Assembly: GCA_002718595.1 (NCBI GenBank)
Contig: PBFD01000002.1
Location: 173,485 to 234,464, forward strand
Source of the DNA: Gemmatimonadota bacterium
GTDB lineage: Bacteria; Gemmatimonadota; Gemmatimonadetes; Longimicrobiales; Gaopeijiaceae
Direction of reading: 5' to 3'
DNA: 60,980 bases
Shown here: positions 31,950 to 39,451 of the stretch, piece after piece
How positions within the stretch are numbered: position 1 is the stretch's first letter
Layout of the letters: each line of letters starts with the position of its first letter
Made by a program: the position numbers and the translations under genes
The notes under the pieces: model-generated
The model's input: only the letters and a program-made list of their open reading frames with translations
Database searches by the model: none
Told to the model about the DNA's origin: nothing

Positions 31950-33262
31950 CTTTTAGAAGAAAGGCTCAGATAGCAGTTGCTGCGGCTGACATGGTGGCAA
32001 TTTTAGTTGCGTCGATGGTAGCAGCTCAGATGCGACTCGGAATGTGGTATGGATCTGGAATGGAAACCTACTACGTGACGACATTCGTTTTGTGTGCAAT
32101 CACATTTTTTTCCGCTTGGGGACATGGAATTTATAGGGAAACATCGTGGGTTTCTAGCAGGATACTTTTGGCAGGATCGTACGGGGTATTTCTAACTATT
32201 TTGTTAAGCTATTTGCTGGGCGGATCTCTTATCGTTTCTCGTCAGTGGTTGTTGACAACCTGGCTGGGAAGCTCTGTTCTTCTGCTCAGTTTTAGGGTGT
32301 GTGCTAAGAATCTGGTACGAGTTGTTCGTGTTCGACAGGACAGGATTTTCAGGGTCTTGATCGTTGGAGCCAACCCCAGGGGTGTGGCACTTGCTAAGGA
32401 TCTGGAACAGACTAATAAAGGTTCGTTTGTGGTAGGTTTTTTGGATGACTACTTACGGCCTGGTTCAGAACCATTGCCCAAGATTAAAGTGATAGGCCAT
32501 CCACAGGATTTGAAAGAAATAGCAGGCAAAGAAAACGTAGATGAGGTGGTATTGATAAGTGGGGCTCTATCCTGGGAATCGGAAAGAGTGATGGCTGAAA
32601 CTGCAGTGCTCTCGGCCAACCAATGGGAGACTAGGATAGCACCCAGCTTCAGTGAATTGTTGTCGAATTCTTCCGAAATTGGTTATAGGGGGCACTTACC
32701 TTTGTTTACTGTACATCCGCTTCGTTTGAGGGGATTTAATATTTGGTGTAAAACGACTGTCGAATTCGCAATTTCTGGATCAATCGGGCTAATTTTAAGT
32801 CCTTTGTGGGTAGGTATCTTCCTCAAAAGCAAGCTGTATGGTGTCAATCTTCTGCACAAGGAGTTGGTACAGGGAGTCGGGGGAAAGAATTTTGCTTTCC
32901 TAAGCTTCGGTCCAGAAGTGGTTTCATCTAATTTGGTGCTCCGAAGATCGCCAGCTCTACTGAATGTTTTAAAGGGCCAAATGAGTCTCGTGGGTCCAAC
33001 TCCCATGCCAGTGACCGACGCTGTAGAATCTCACCAAATGAGGCCAGGCATTGTCACAATGCGTCCAGGATTGACTGGTTTATGGCGCTTTCACGAAGAT
33101 AAGATTGGTTTTAGCGAAAGAGCTACTATCGATCTCGCATACGTTCGAAATTACTCCATTTTCTTGGATATAAAGATAATGATGCAAACCATTACCTTGG
33201 TGTGGCTTCGGTGGCTGAGGTCTGATGAAAGCCTATCCAGGTGGATGCCTGCTAAAGATTAA
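31946..33262 (+). CDS. Large phosphoglycosyl transferase homologue with degenerate catalytic region
   Basis: A 438-residue protein with four N-terminal membrane helices, a Rossmann-like CoA-binding domain (VLIVGANPRGVALAKDL) and a C-terminal sugar-transferase domain (LLNVLKGQMSLVGPTPMP, RPGLTGLWRF), the WcaJ/WbaP layout. The segment between the membrane hairpin and LNVLKG is shortened. The 'KFRTM' stretch is absent, the catalytic Asp-Glu of 'lDElPQ' has no counterpart (RRSPALLNV), and GPRP is GPTP. It may be inactive or have changed function; the smaller transferase at 25480 could be the working initiator. It is the last gene before a convergent minus-strand pair. Confidence 0.75.
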   Translation: MTFRRKAQIAVAAADMVAILVASMVAAQMRLGMWYGSGMETYYVTTFVLCAITFFSAWGHGIYRETSWVSSRILLAGSYGVFLTILLSYLLGGSLIVSRQWLLTTWLGSSVLLLSFRVCAKNLVRVVRVRQDRIFRVLIVGANPRGVALAKDLEQTNKGSFVVGFLDDYLRPGSEPLPKIKVIGHPQDLKEIAGKENVDEVVLISGALSWESERVMAETAVLSANQWETRIAPSFSELLSNSSEIGYRGHLPLFTVHPLRLRGFNIWCKTTVEFAISGSIGLILSPLWVGIFLKSKLYGVNLLHKELVQGVGGKNFAFLSFGPEVVSSNLVLRRSPALLNVLKGQMSLVGPTPMPVTDAVESHQMRPGIVTMRPGLTGLWRFHEDKIGFSERATIDLAYVRNYSIFLDIKIMMQTITLVWLRWLRSDESLSRWMPAKD

Positions 33263-33298
33263 TATTTTTTTGTGACACTAACTTGATGAGACTATGGG

Positions 33299-34447
33299 TT
33301 AGTTCGTGCGTGTATAATGAGCAGTGAATGTTTCAATTTCCTGTTTCCAATCCAACTCGGGCTCCTTCAAGCGAGATGAGTAATATTTTCTTCTCTCATC
33401 GCTTAGGATATGCACAAGCTCTTCGGCGAAAGCAGACCGAACATCTATTACTTCATGGGGATAGTGGAAGGGGAGTGGTTCTTGGTAACAGTGGCTTCTT
33501 AAGGCTATCGGCATTTTACCAAGGCAATAGGCATCAAACAAAACAGTGGAGTGAGCTGCCATGACTATGACAGACCTGGAAAGTGCTGAGATCAGTACTT
33601 CCTTGCGATCAACTTCTACATAGGGACCGAGATGGCTTTTAAGGATCAACTCAATCGTTGCATTGTCCCGCCTGCCAGGATGCGGCCTTACTAGCACACG
33701 GTAGCCAGCTTTTTCTTTGACCCATTTCACAATGGGTGCAATAGTGTGGAGGAATTCTTGCAAACTGCAGCGCATTTCAGAACCCTTCACACAGGCTGGC
33801 AGAGCCAATAGGATTAAATCGCTTTCGACTGGAACCAGGTTTTTTTGGGATTTATACTGATCCAGTAAATCATGTTTAATAAGTTCGGGACATGGAATGC
33901 TTCGCGGTATTTGGATTCCTTCCAGAAACTGCACCTCTCGACTGCTATAGACTAAGTGAACGTCACAGGCACCTCCCCCGAAACCATAACCAAAAATAGG
34001 ATATCCAAAAGATTTTTTGGCAATGAAGTTAAAGAGTTCCCTTAGCCAAATGAACCCGACCTTTTCTAGAAGCATGAAGCCGTGTTGTACGTTCACAAGT
34101 ATTGACCTTCTGGTGATTCTATTCCTCTCAATGATGTCCCGCACTAATTCTGCCCACACTCCTTCATCAGCGAGGTAGAAAACTATTGATTGTTCCCGAT
34201 TGCATTGCTTGATAATCTCAATTATCAAACTCTCTATTTTTTTAAAAATGGTGCCGTAGTATAGGAACCTAAAATATCGGCGAATAGAAAATTCAACTTT
34301 TGTAATATATTTATATTCCTCTTCTTCCAGATGAATATCCATACAAGAGTGCTGCTGTGAAGTAGCATTTTTTAGATTTTCCCGGATTCCGAAGAAAAAA
34401 TCTTCCTGAGCGGGACACACATATATAAAAACATGTAAAGTTGACAT
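33299..34447 (-). CDS. GT-B-like glycan protein (polysialyltransferase/CDP-glycerol transferase-like)
   Basis: About 382 residues. The N-terminal half has no clear motif. The C-terminal half carries YRVLVRPHPGRRD and, further on, VIVMAAHSTVLFDAYCLGKMP, which resemble the nucleotide-binding 'rpHP' and 'S....ea...G.P' motifs of GT-B enzymes such as capsule polysialyltransferases and CDP-glycerol glycerophosphotransferases. A role in building the glycan is likely, but the reaction is not known. The ATG overlaps the stop of a wzx remnant (TAATG); an ATG two codons earlier is possible. A truncated relative follows wzy at 12004-12348, so the family travels with wzx-wzy. Confidence 0.6.
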   Translation of the reverse strand: MSTLHVFIYVCPAQEDFFFGIRENLKNATSQQHSCMDIHLEEEEYKYITKVEFSIRRYFRFLYYGTIFKKIESLIIEIIKQCNREQSIVFYLADEGVWAELVRDIIERNRITRRSILVNVQHGFMLLEKVGFIWLRELFNFIAKKSFGYPIFGYGFGGGACDVHLVYSSREVQFLEGIQIPRSIPCPELIKHDLLDQYKSQKNLVPVESDLILLALPACVKGSEMRCSLQEFLHTIAPIVKWVKEKAGYRVLVRPHPGRRDNATIELILKSHLGPYVEVDRKEVLISALSRSVIVMAAHSTVLFDAYCLGKMPIALRSHCYQEPLPFHYPHEVIDVRSAFAEELVHILSDERRKYYSSRLKEPELDWKQEIETFTAHYTRTN

Positions 34448-34635
34448 TAGCATTCCATCCCGAGAAGTTGAACTCCCAGTCCTAAGGAAGTTATTAGAAG
34501 TCCATAGGTTCCGAGGGTCGTATAACGGCCCAAATAGGCAAGCAAAGCAAATTTTGCTAGAATTGAAATTGCTCTCAGAGAAAGATTTGCTGACACTGCG
34601 GGAAGAAGGGCCTGTAACTGGTTCTTATGGATCAC
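34447..34635 (-). pseudogene. N-terminal remnant of a second wzx flippase
   Basis: A GTG start with AGGAG upstream opens 62 codons (KNQLQALLPAVSANLSLRA through VQLLGMEC) that match the N terminus of the flippase at 9478 at about 38 of 60 positions, and then a stop. The remaining about 370 codons of a flippase, and the polymerase gene that would follow, are absent; the next gene (33299-34447) starts at once. A short translated peptide is possible, but a flippase function is not. Confidence 0.85.
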
Positions 34636-34916
34636 TCAGCAGACTCCTATTCTTTCCGAACATTCAGATTATCGATTAGTGGAAGGGGATCAGAATTTAT
34701 CATATTAGTATTCCTAAGCTACACATTGCACGGAAAGTGCCTTATGATCAATACTAACATCCTTTAGTAGGTTTCAGAAAATCTAGAGGTAATCCTAACT
34801 AGCTCAGAGGGCTAAACGTATGTTTGAAGGTCTCTGGTGTGCACAAATAAATTCTTTCGAAGAGGGTTTTTGTGAATTTTGATGTCCCATTGGTTGCAAA
34901 TGAAGATGAGAAATAA

Positions 34917-35897
34917 ATGATGGATTTTCAGGTTTTGGTTCGAGGTTCAGGCTCCATGGGTTCTCGCTACTTGCAATTGTTCCAGGATGAATTGGGCATT
35001 TCTCCCGTAGTCTTTCCTAAAAGGAAAGAGAGGTTGGCAGAGCTAACTGGTCGGGGATTCCAAGTGATTGAAGATCTGGCAGAGCTTGATCGATCCAGTC
35101 CTGTTTATTCTATAGTCGCAACCGATACTTCAGAGCATTTGGAAGATGTGAAAGCCCTGAGTCCATACGGAAGGGTTTTAGTTGAAAAACCCTTAACATC
35201 TTCCATGAGGGAATTGAAAAATTTTAGGAAAGATACAGACTTGAAGACGTCATATCTTTCGGTTGCATTTTGCTGGCGTTTTTCCTTAGCAGCAGAGTTT
35301 GTTAGAAAGAAGGTAGAATGTCTTGGGCAGATTCACCAAGTACGCATTGAGTGTAGTTCATTTCTGCCAGAATGGCGTCCTGGAACGGCATATAAGCGAT
35401 CTTATTCTGCCAAAGCTGGCCAAGGGGGTGTTCTGAGGGACCTTGCGCATGAGATTGACTATGCGACTTGGATTTTCGGTTATCCTGAAGAAGTTCTGGG
35501 TGTCTTGTCTAACAGTGGATATTTGGGAATTGAGGCTGAAGAAAGTGCTGATCTCCTCTGGATTACTCCTGATGGGGTTACAGTGTCTTTGAGGCTAGAT
35601 TACCTAAGCAAGCATCCTGTCAGGTTCTTGAAAGCTTCTGGGGAACGAGGAGATGTGACTTGGAACTTACTGGAGTCAACTGTATCAGTTCAGATGGAGG
35701 ATGGGTCTGAACAGAAATACAAATTCAAGGATGACAGAAATTTGATGTTGCTCCGTCAAATTAATGCATTTTTGGGTTTGCCCGATGCCAAGGGTACACT
35801 GGCCAGCTTTGAAGAAGGAGCCAAGGTAGTAGCTCTCTCCGACGCTGCTAGGATATCTTCTTCTTCTAAGGCTTGGCAGTCAGTGTCATATTTGTAA
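34917..35897 (+). CDS. Gfo/Idh/MocA-family oxidoreductase
   Basis: A 326-residue two-domain oxidoreductase. The N-terminal Rossmann domain opens VLVRGSGSMGSRYLQLF and includes RVLVEKPLTSSM, the EKP motif with the catalytic Lys. The C-terminal half is the beta-sheet substrate domain (GGVLRDLAHEIDYATWIFG). Family members oxidise or reduce sugar derivatives with NAD(P). Such a gene (PtmF-like) accompanies legionaminic genes in Campylobacter, and here legG, ptmE and legC follow directly; that pathway role is inference. Two consecutive ATG codons make the start ambiguous by one residue. The 281 bases upstream hold no gene I can support. Confidence 0.78.
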   Translation: MMDFQVLVRGSGSMGSRYLQLFQDELGISPVVFPKRKERLAELTGRGFQVIEDLAELDRSSPVYSIVATDTSEHLEDVKALSPYGRVLVEKPLTSSMRELKNFRKDTDLKTSYLSVAFCWRFSLAAEFVRKKVECLGQIHQVRIECSSFLPEWRPGTAYKRSYSAKAGQGGVLRDLAHEIDYATWIFGYPEEVLGVLSNSGYLGIEAEESADLLWITPDGVTVSLRLDYLSKHPVRFLKASGERGDVTWNLLESTVSVQMEDGSEQKYKFKDDRNLMLLRQINAFLGLPDAKGTLASFEEGAKVVALSDAARISSSSKAWQSVSYL

Positions 35898-35950
35898 GAA
35901 GAAACATTGTAATAATCGTGAGACAGCTAGAATTCAATTGATTATCAAAG

Positions 35951-37108
35951 GTGAAAGTTTTGGGTAACAGGAAGCGAATCGCAGTTTTGACCACTGGTCG
36001 ACAGGACTATGGAGTATTGAGAAGTACGGTCCATAGTATGCACAATGATCCTGAGCTTGATATGAGACTGTGGGTTGGCGGAATGCATTTGAAAGAGAGA
36101 TTTGGGAAAAGCAGAGACCTTATTCATTCTGAAGGGATTCCTATCGCCCAGGAACTAGATTTTCTTGGAGAACCCCCTAATCCAATTGAGGATTCCAGCC
36201 GTGCTATGACTATGGTAGGGAATGTTCTGGTGTCGGAATCTCCGGATGCACTTTTGTTGGTGGGTGATCGATCGGAGACCTTAGCAGCAGGGATGGCAGC
36301 TACACTTGCTACTGTTCCGATAATCCATTTGCACGGAGGAGAGGAGACAGAGGGTGCGATTGACAATGCTATGAGGCACGCTCTCACGAAGTTGAGCCAT
36401 CTCCATTTAGTGAGTCATCCCTCTTACGGAAAAAGAGTTGAACAGATGGGAGAAGACCCTGAAAATGTTGTGGTGGTCGGAGCTCCTGGATTAGACAACA
36501 GATTTCGAGATGACCTTCCGTCTGTCAATGAGTTAGAGGATTTCTTGGGTTTGAGGTTAGATGACCCTGTGGTTTTAGTGACCGTACATCCCACTACATT
36601 GGGGTTAAAAGACCCTGTCTCCGAAGTAATGGCTGTGTCTGATGCAATGGATAAAGTTGAAGCCACTTATGTTGTGACTCTTCCCAACTCTGATGCTGGA
36701 GGTGCTGCTATCAGAGATTACTGGATTAATTGGTCCAAGGATCGAAAAAACGTTTCCCTAAAAGAGGTTCTTGGTGCTGGGCGTTACTGGTCATTGCTGA
36801 ATTATACCAAGGTAATGTTGGGCAACTCATCCAGTGGAATGCTAGAAGGTCCGTCAGCTGGTGCTAATGTGATAAATGTTGGTGATAGACAGTTCGGAAG
36901 GCTTCGTAATTCACGTATCAGAGACGTGGGAGTCAATTCTGCAGAGATAACTAAGTTACTGGAAGAAGCCATTCAAAAAGATTGGCTTCTAGAGGGTGAG
37001 ATGAGAGATTGGGATTTTGATGAGAGATTGGTGTCACAGAGGATTATTGAAGCCATAGGAAAGTGGAATATTGATGCGACTCTTCGAAAGAAGTTCCATT
37101 CTATCTAG
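35951..37108 (+). CDS. legG: Hydrolysing NDP-sugar 2-epimerase LegG (NeuC family)
   Basis: A 385-residue UDP-GlcNAc 2-epimerase homologue of the hydrolysing type: RIAVLTTGRQDYGVLRSTV at the N terminus, DALLLVGDRSETLAAGMAA, IIHLHGGEETEGAIDNAMRH, LVTVHPTTLG and MLGNSSSGMLEGPSAGANVI. It removes the nucleotide and inverts C2 to give the free 2,4-diacetamido-2,4,6-trideoxymannose used by LegI. The GTG at 35951 has little room for a ribosome-binding site; a TTG three codons later (35960) is eight bases past AAAGG and may be the real start. Confidence 0.87.
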   Translation: MKVLGNRKRIAVLTTGRQDYGVLRSTVHSMHNDPELDMRLWVGGMHLKERFGKSRDLIHSEGIPIAQELDFLGEPPNPIEDSSRAMTMVGNVLVSESPDALLLVGDRSETLAAGMAATLATVPIIHLHGGEETEGAIDNAMRHALTKLSHLHLVSHPSYGKRVEQMGEDPENVVVVGAPGLDNRFRDDLPSVNELEDFLGLRLDDPVVLVTVHPTTLGLKDPVSEVMAVSDAMDKVEATYVVTLPNSDAGGAAIRDYWINWSKDRKNVSLKEVLGAGRYWSLLNYTKVMLGNSSSGMLEGPSAGANVINVGDRQFGRLRNSRIRDVGVNSAEITKLLEEAIQKDWLLEGEMRDWDFDERLVSQRIIEAIGKWNIDATLRKKFHSI

Positions 37109-37201
37109 ATTTTCTTGGAAGACATCGTTGGAGATTTAGTTTTCAGGGTTAGTGGTGTTTCATTGAGAGGACTTGGTTAAAGGCAGTTAAATAGGAAGAA
37201 A

Positions 37202-38254
37202 ATGGATGGAGTTGACATGAAGCAACCGATGTGCGTTGGGCTCGAAGGAACGCTTTTCGATTGTTTGAAGACAATAAACGAAGGTGGTCAAGGGATAGCG
37301 TTCATTTTGGATAGTGATAGGAAGGTGGTTGGTTGTGTGACCGACGGAGACATACGCAGAGCTCTCATTGACAGTGCAGATCTGGAGTCCACAGTGATTC
37401 CTAAAATTATGAAATCAAATTTCATATCAGTTAGCCCACAAGTCGATAAGAATGAAGTTCTAAACCTGATGCGATTACACAGCATCCAAGTAATTCCAGT
37501 GATTGACGAAAACGGTGAAATGGCTGGAAGTTTTCAGTGGAATTCAATGATCGGATCGGAAAAAAAAGAGAATTGGGCAGTGATCATGGCAGGTGGGAAA
37601 GGGTCTCGGCTAGGTTCCATTACGGCAACGACACCTAAACCGATGCTCACTGTTGGGGGGACTCCGATTCTTGAACGTTTGGTAACCCATTTGGCAAGCT
37701 ATGGTATAGGTAAGATTTTCCTTGCTGTGAATCATTTATCCGAAGTCATTGAGACACATTTCGGTGATGGCGATGGGTTCGGATGTGACATCCACTATTT
37801 ACGTGAAGACAAGCCACTGGGTACTGGTGGAGCGCTTTCCTTATTGCCAGAAATCCCGGAGCATGATGTGGTGGTCATGAATGGGGATCTAGTAACACAG
37901 ATTGACATTGCTGATTTCCTAGAGTTTCACGTTGCTAAGAAATGTGACCTAACTATGGCAGTCCGATACCATTTCACTGAAGTCTCCTATGGAGTTGTGG
38001 ATGTGCGGGGAGACTTGGTAGAGGGTCTGTCAGAAAAACCTCAAATCAAACAGGTGATTAATTGTGGCATGTATGTCTTATCTCCCGAAGTGTTGCAACT
38101 GGTGCCTAAAGGAGAGAGTACTCCTATTACCTGGCTAGTGGAACAGTGTCTAGAAAGAGATCGGGTGGTGGGAGCTTATCCTACGGAAGGAAAATGGATA
38201 GACATTGGAAATCCTAGTCAACTTCGTAAAGCCAGGAACCAGGATATTGACTAG
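37202..38254 (+). CDS. ptmE: CBS-domain sugar-phosphate guanylyltransferase (PtmE type)
   Basis: A 350-residue protein. Residues about 10-118 form a pair of CBS domains (AFILDSDRKVVGCVTDGDIR, IQVIPVIDENGEMAGSF). Residues about 122-350 are a nucleotidyltransferase (AVIMAGGKGSRLGSITATTP, KPMLTVGGTPILERL, VVMNGDLVTQIDI, GKWIDIGNPSQLRKA). This architecture is that of PtmE, which makes GDP-glucosamine/GlcNAc for the GDP-based legionaminic route. The CBS pair suggests control by an adenine nucleotide or SAM. AGGA is placed before the first ATG. It lies between legG and legC. Confidence 0.85.
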   Translation: MDGVDMKQPMCVGLEGTLFDCLKTINEGGQGIAFILDSDRKVVGCVTDGDIRRALIDSADLESTVIPKIMKSNFISVSPQVDKNEVLNLMRLHSIQVIPVIDENGEMAGSFQWNSMIGSEKKENWAVIMAGGKGSRLGSITATTPKPMLTVGGTPILERLVTHLASYGIGKIFLAVNHLSEVIETHFGDGDGFGCDIHYLREDKPLGTGGALSLLPEIPEHDVVVMNGDLVTQIDIADFLEFHVAKKCDLTMAVRYHFTEVSYGVVDVRGDLVEGLSEKPQIKQVINCGMYVLSPEVLQLVPKGESTPITWLVEQCLERDRVVGAYPTEGKWIDIGNPSQLRKARNQDID

Positions 38255-38293
38255 ATCTCTGATTCTGGACTCACTTATAAGTGGCGTGACATC

Positions 38294-39439
38294 ATGAATT
38301 TCATTCCTTTGAGCATTCCAAATGTCGGTCGTGCCGAGTGGGAATTGGTCCGTGAATGCTTGGAATCTGGATGGGTGTCATCGGTAGGGGGGTTTGTAAG
38401 TGACTTCGAAGAAAAATTTGCCAAGGAAGTGGACGCAAATAGTGCCGTAGCTACTTCTAGTGGTACAGCAGCTCTTCACATTGCTCTGAAGATGGCTGGA
38501 GTGGAATATGACGATGAGGTGATTCTGCCGAGTCTGACCTTTATTGCACCAGCCAATGCGGTCCGGTATCTAGGAGGTTGGCCAACTTTTGTGGATGTAG
38601 ATGAACGGACTATGCAGATGGATTCAGATAAAGTGGCCACTTTTCTAAAAAATGACTGCATTAGAGTAAAAGGGGTCCTAACAAATAAGCATACACGCCG
38701 AAGAGTGGTTGGTGTTTTACCGGTCCACATTCTAGGACATCCTGTCGATTTGGACCCGATTCTTTGTCTTGCAGAGGAATACGGACTTTTTGTAATCCAA
38801 GATGCAACCGAATCGTTGGGATCGAGTTATAAGAAAAGGAAAATAGGGAGCGAAGGAGTTTCCTGTTTCAGTTTTAATGGGAATAAACTTATCACTACTG
38901 GCGGTGGTGGCATGATAACTTTCCAGAACAAAGAAATGGCAGATCGGGCTCGCTATCTTACTACTCAGGCCAAGGATGATGCCGTCGAATTTATCCACCA
39001 TGAGGTCGGCTTTAACTATCGATTAACTAATATTCAAGCAGCTATGGGAGTGGCTCAGTTGGATAGAGTTCAAGAATTCATCTCCAGGAAGAAAGCCATA
39101 CACCAGTGTTATGTTTACGAGCTTGCCAATCTAAGTGACTGTTCGATCATCGATCAGTCATCTTGGGCGGAGTCTGGATTTTGGTTGAATACCATGCGAA
39201 TCACCAGAAAGGACAAAGATCGTAAATTGGTCCATGAACTACTAAAAGCGGCGTCTATAGAGACAAGACCACTTTGGCAGCCATTGCACTTGAGTGTCGC
39301 TCACGAAGGCAGTTGGTTTAATGACTGTAAGGTCTCCGAGGTCCTTTACAGGCAATGTCTTAATTTGCCAAGTTCTACGGGTTTGTGTGACGATGATTTA
39401 AAGAGAGTTGTTTCAGTCCTCAAAGACATTTTTTGTTGA
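38294..39439 (+). CDS. legC: LegC-type PLP aminotransferase
   Basis: A 381-residue DegT/DnrJ/EryC1 aminotransferase: PLSIPNVGRAEWELVRECLE, ATSSGTAALHIALKMAGV, LPSLTFIAPANAVRYLGG, VIQDATESLGSSYK, the Schiff-base lysine in FSFNGNKLITTGGGG, and EVGFNYRLTNIQAAMG. It aminates C4 of the keto-sugar made by LegB. The insertion CIRVKGVLTNKHTRRRV in the middle is common in LegC proteins. It completes, with legB, legG, legI, legF and ptmE, the set for CMP-legionaminic acid. The pyruvate kinase-sulfurylase gene follows 12 bases later. Confidence 0.86.
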   Translation: MNFIPLSIPNVGRAEWELVRECLESGWVSSVGGFVSDFEEKFAKEVDANSAVATSSGTAALHIALKMAGVEYDDEVILPSLTFIAPANAVRYLGGWPTFVDVDERTMQMDSDKVATFLKNDCIRVKGVLTNKHTRRRVVGVLPVHILGHPVDLDPILCLAEEYGLFVIQDATESLGSSYKKRKIGSEGVSCFSFNGNKLITTGGGGMITFQNKEMADRARYLTTQAKDDAVEFIHHEVGFNYRLTNIQAAMGVAQLDRVQEFISRKKAIHQCYVYELANLSDCSIIDQSSWAESGFWLNTMRITRKDKDRKLVHELLKAASIETRPLWQPLHLSVAHEGSWFNDCKVSEVLYRQCLNLPSSTGLCDDDLKRVVSVLKDIFC

Positions 39440-39451
39440 AAGGTGTGACTT

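Noticed and set aside
33263-33300. ACTAAC/GTTAGT inverted repeat between convergent genes, considered as a bidirectional terminator
   Set aside because: The loop is long (about 15 bases) and the T run lies on the wrong side for the + strand transcript.
34856-34918. Short frame ending RVFVNFDVPLVANEDEK before the Gfo/Idh/MocA gene, possibly a gene tail
   Set aside because: Only about 20 codons after a stop, no family match, and no supporting similarity elsewhere in the window.
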